Assembly (NCBI GenBank): GCA_910579805.1
Contig: CAJTWM010000003.1
Coordinates: 1 to 64,000, forward strand
Origin: an uncultured Lachnospiraceae bacterium
GTDB lineage: Bacteria > Bacillota > Clostridia > Lachnospirales > Lachnospiraceae
Reading direction: 5' to 3'
DNA length: 64,000 nucleotides
The position numbers were made by a program, and so were the translations under genes. The notes below the pieces were generated by a model. That model made no database searches, was not told where the DNA came from, and saw nothing but the letters and a program-made list of their open reading frames with translations. Below are positions 61,895 to 64,000 of the stretch, one piece after another (the first letter of the stretch is position 1; each line of letters starts with the position of its first letter).

Positions 61895-62953
61895 ATGAAA
61901 AAGATCGTTTTAACCGGCGGCGGAACAGCCGGACATGTAACTCCTAATATTGCCCTGATTCCACGATTAAAAGATATGGGTTATGAGATTCACTATTTCG
62001 GCTCCTATGACGGCATTGAAAAAAAATTGATCGCAGATTTCGACATACCCTATTTTGGGGTGGCTACAGGTAAATTCCGCAGATATTTTGATCCTAAGAA
62101 TTTTAGCGATCCGTTTCGTGTAATCAAAGGTTATTCAGAAGCCAAGAAAAAATTAAAGGAGATCAGACCTGACGTAGTATTTTCCAAAGGAGGCTTCGTA
62201 AGCGTGCCGGTCGTACGCGCCGCCGCTTCTCTGAATATTCCCTGTATCATACATGAATCGGATATGACACCGGGACTTGCCAATAAGTTATGCATCCCGG
62301 TCGCTGCAAAAGTATGCTGTAATTTTCCCGAAACCATGAAGCTCCTGCCTGAGGGAAAAGCCGTTCTGACCGGTTCTCCGATCCGCGAAGAACTGGCAAA
62401 AGGCAATAAAGTCGCCGCCTACGATCTGTGCGGTTTTACGGCCAATAAACCCGTTATCATGGTGATCGGCGGCAGCCTCGGCTCCGCGGCAATCAACCAA
62501 ACAGTGCGTCAGGCGCTGCCTAAACTATTGGAAGACTTTCAGGTTGTCCATTTATGCGGAAAAGAAAAAGTAGACAATCTCCTTCTCCGTGTGGAAGGGT
62601 ATAAGCAATTCGAGTATTTAAAAGCAGAATTAAAAGATGTATTCGCTATGGCGGATGTAGTCATTTCCCGCGCGGGCGCCAATGCGATCTGCGAATTGTT
62701 AGCTTTAAAGAAGCCGAATATTTTAATTCCTCTTCCTGCCGCCAGCAGCAGGGGTGATCAATTATTGAACGCCAAATCTTTCTCCGAACAGGGATACAGT
62801 ATCGTGATCGATGAAGACGATCTGACTGAAAACCTCTTACTGGAAAAGGTACATGAATTATATTTCACAAAACAGACCTATATTGACGCAATGAACAGAA
62901 GCCATCAGTTAAGTTCCATTGATACCATCTTAAAACTGATTAAGGAATATTAA
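61895..62953 (+). CDS. murG: UDP-N-acetylglucosamine--lipid I transferase MurG
   Basis: The 352-residue enzyme begins MKKIVLTGGGTAGHVTPNIA, the first glycine-rich loop. Further MurG marks are VVFSKGGFVSVPVVRAA, IIHESDMTPGLANKLC and VIGGSLGSAAINQTVR, with the UDP-GlcNAc site at MADVVISRAGANAICELLAL. It makes lipid II at the inner face of the membrane. It stands outside the usual mur/division cluster here. SD GAAAGGCGG precedes the ATG at a rather long spacing. Confidence 0.92.
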   Translation: MKKIVLTGGGTAGHVTPNIALIPRLKDMGYEIHYFGSYDGIEKKLIADFDIPYFGVATGKFRRYFDPKNFSDPFRVIKGYSEAKKKLKEIRPDVVFSKGGFVSVPVVRAAASLNIPCIIHESDMTPGLANKLCIPVAAKVCCNFPETMKLLPEGKAVLTGSPIREELAKGNKVAAYDLCGFTANKPVIMVIGGSLGSAAINQTVRQALPKLLEDFQVVHLCGKEKVDNLLLRVEGYKQFEYLKAELKDVFAMADVVISRAGANAICELLALKKPNILIPLPAASSRGDQLLNAKSFSEQGYSIVIDEDDLTENLLLEKVHELYFTKQTYIDAMNRSHQLSSIDTILKLIKEY

Positions 62954-63017
62954 TCTTGTAAAAACAGAAAGTATAAGAACAGAAAGTTGCACAACGTCAG
63001 CAGAATCAATGATACTT

Positions 63018-63055
63018 AAAATCGCTGAAGTCTCAGGACCTCAGCGATTTTTCTT
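63018..63055. terminator. Bidirectional terminator between murG and the peptidase gene
   Basis: AAAATCGCTGA and TCAGCGATTTTT pair around AGTCTCAGGACC. It serves murG on the plus strand and, read on the minus strand, the convergent M3 peptidase gene. Confidence 0.88.
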
Positions 63056-63080
63056 TTAAGGAGCTTTTTACGGCTCCAGT

Positions 63081-64000
63081 TTATTTATTTTCTCTTTGAA
63101 TAATCTGATCCAGTTTCTCCACCATGGCTTTCAAGCATCCGTCCTCGAACGGATTATCCAGTCCCACCTGTTTTACGAGTCCCGTAAAGAAATCGCTGGC
63201 GGATAATTTACAAAGCTTTAAGTAGCTTTCCCATGCCGCTTTAAAATCCTCGTCTATTTTTACTTTGTACTGGAACGCACAGGTCTGTGCGATACAGTAA
63301 TCGATATAATAGAAAGGAGAGTTATAAATATGCTGCTGTCTCTGCCAAAACCGTCCTGCAGAGAAAAAGGCATCGCCGTTGTAATCCAAATGCGGTTTAT
63401 ATTCCTTTTCCAGCTTCGTCCATACAGCGTTTCTTTCTGCCGGAGTCATATCCGGATTTTCGTATACGATATGCTGGAACTCATCCACCATACAGCCATA
63501 AGGGATAAATGCAGCCGAATCTTCTAAGTGCATTGCCCTGTAATCTTCCGCTCTGTCTCCAAAGAACAATTCCATCCAAGGTTCTGTAAAAAACTCCATG
63601 GACATGGAATGAACTTCTGCCGTTTCCATCGTAATATACTGATGTTCCAAAATCGGATCCATCATGGCAAGATAACCCTGAAACGCATGTCCGCATTCAT
63701 GCGTGATCACGTTTACATCATGATCGGTCTTGTTAAAGTTTGCAAAAATAAAGGGTACTTTATAATCCGGAAGCTGCGTCATATAGCCGCCCGCTTTTTT
63801 CGTCTTACGGCCCAATACGTCAAACAATTCATTCTCCATCATCAGGTCAAAAAATTCTTTCGTTTCCGGTGAAAGCTCTTCATACATCTTTTGTCCGCTG
63901 GCCATGATCTCATCCGGCGTACCGACCGGAACCGGATTGCCGTTCTTAAAATATACGCCCTCATCAATAAAGGACAATTTATCCAGGCCAAGCCTCTGTC
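63081..64000 (-). CDS. M3-family oligoendopeptidase (5' end outside window)
   Basis: The frame is open to the window edge, so only the C-terminal 306 residues are seen; M3B oligoendopeptidases are about 560-600 residues. Zinc ligands lie in VITHECGHAFQGY (HExGH), with the third ligand expected in the downstream METAEVHSMSMEF segment. The C-terminus contains GRFWQRQQHIYNSPFYYIDY, typical of PepF-like enzymes. It degrades peptides in the cytoplasm. Confidence 0.88.
   Translation of the reverse strand, partial: QRLGLDKLSFIDEGVYFKNGNPVPVGTPDEIMASGQKMYEELSPETKEFFDLMMENELFDVLGRKTKKAGGYMTQLPDYKVPFIFANFNKTDHDVNVITHECGHAFQGYLAMMDPILEHQYITMETAEVHSMSMEFFTEPWMELFFGDRAEDYRAMHLEDSAAFIPYGCMVDEFQHIVYENPDMTPAERNAVWTKLEKEYKPHLDYNGDAFFSAGRFWQRQQHIYNSPFYYIDYCIAQTCAFQYKVKIDEDFKAAWESYLKLCKLSASDFFTGLVKQVGLDNPFEDGCLKAMVEKLDQIIQRENK

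Overview
The window looks like chromosome from a spore-forming, Gram-positive member of the Clostridia, most likely Lachnospiraceae. The evidence is strong purine-rich Shine-Dalgarno (SD) sequences, moderate GC with AT-rich gaps, a yabP-yabQ-divIC-spoIIE-tilS-hpt-ftsH cluster, a CotS-like kinase, PadR/HAAS and M56/BlaI pairs, and five tRNA genes. No species can be assigned from the sequence alone.

Layout. 1-2.6 kb: end of an integrated mobile element (Rep_trans-type initiator, tiny accessory ORFs, a ribbon-helix-helix regulator). 2.6-3.2 kb: tRNA-Gly(GCC), tRNA-Gly(TCC), tRNA-Phe. 3.4-6.7 kb: HAD phosphatase, PadR/HAAS pair, an unlisted small lipoprotein and a decayed gene. 6.7-11.9 kb: two-component system with an ABC/FtsX transporter. 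11.97-15.44 kb: a complete Recombinase-In-Trio (RIT) element with 95-bp terminal inverted repeats. 15.6-24.9 kb: a co-oriented signalling/surface run (Cof-type HAD, CHASE2 adenylate cyclase, TIM-barrel protein, GAF-HD-GYP, polytopic membrane protein, secreted Ig-like protein, FecR protein). 25-27.3 kb: type II restriction-modification pair. 28.2-33.3 kb: TetR and an RND pump with a giant coiled-coil insert. 33.4-36.5 kb: BlaR1/BlaI-like pair. 36.6-41 kb: DUF3048 lipoprotein, small ORF, tRNA-Leu, tRNA-Tyr, GH13 enzyme. 41.1-52.5 kb: housekeeping, division and sporulation genes. 52.6-54 kb: luxS-mtnN. 54-64 kb: dehydrogenase, pgi, heterodimeric ABC exporter, an unknown membrane protein, TSCPD protein, murG and a partial M3 peptidase.

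The most unusual thing I see is a recurring RNA-like leader module: a short hairpin placed directly before a strong SD and start codon. It recurs upstream of at least six unrelated genes (HAD, HAAS, CHASE2 cyclase, a small membrane protein, luxS, a 2-hydroxyacid dehydrogenase). Stem sequences differ but pairing is kept, and in three copies the linker 5' of the hairpin can pair with the SD. A related hairpin-SD repeat occurs twice before the CHASE2 cyclase gene and once before the FecR gene of the same run. This could be a translational control element or a mobile palindrome that carries an SD; the sequence alone does not settle which.
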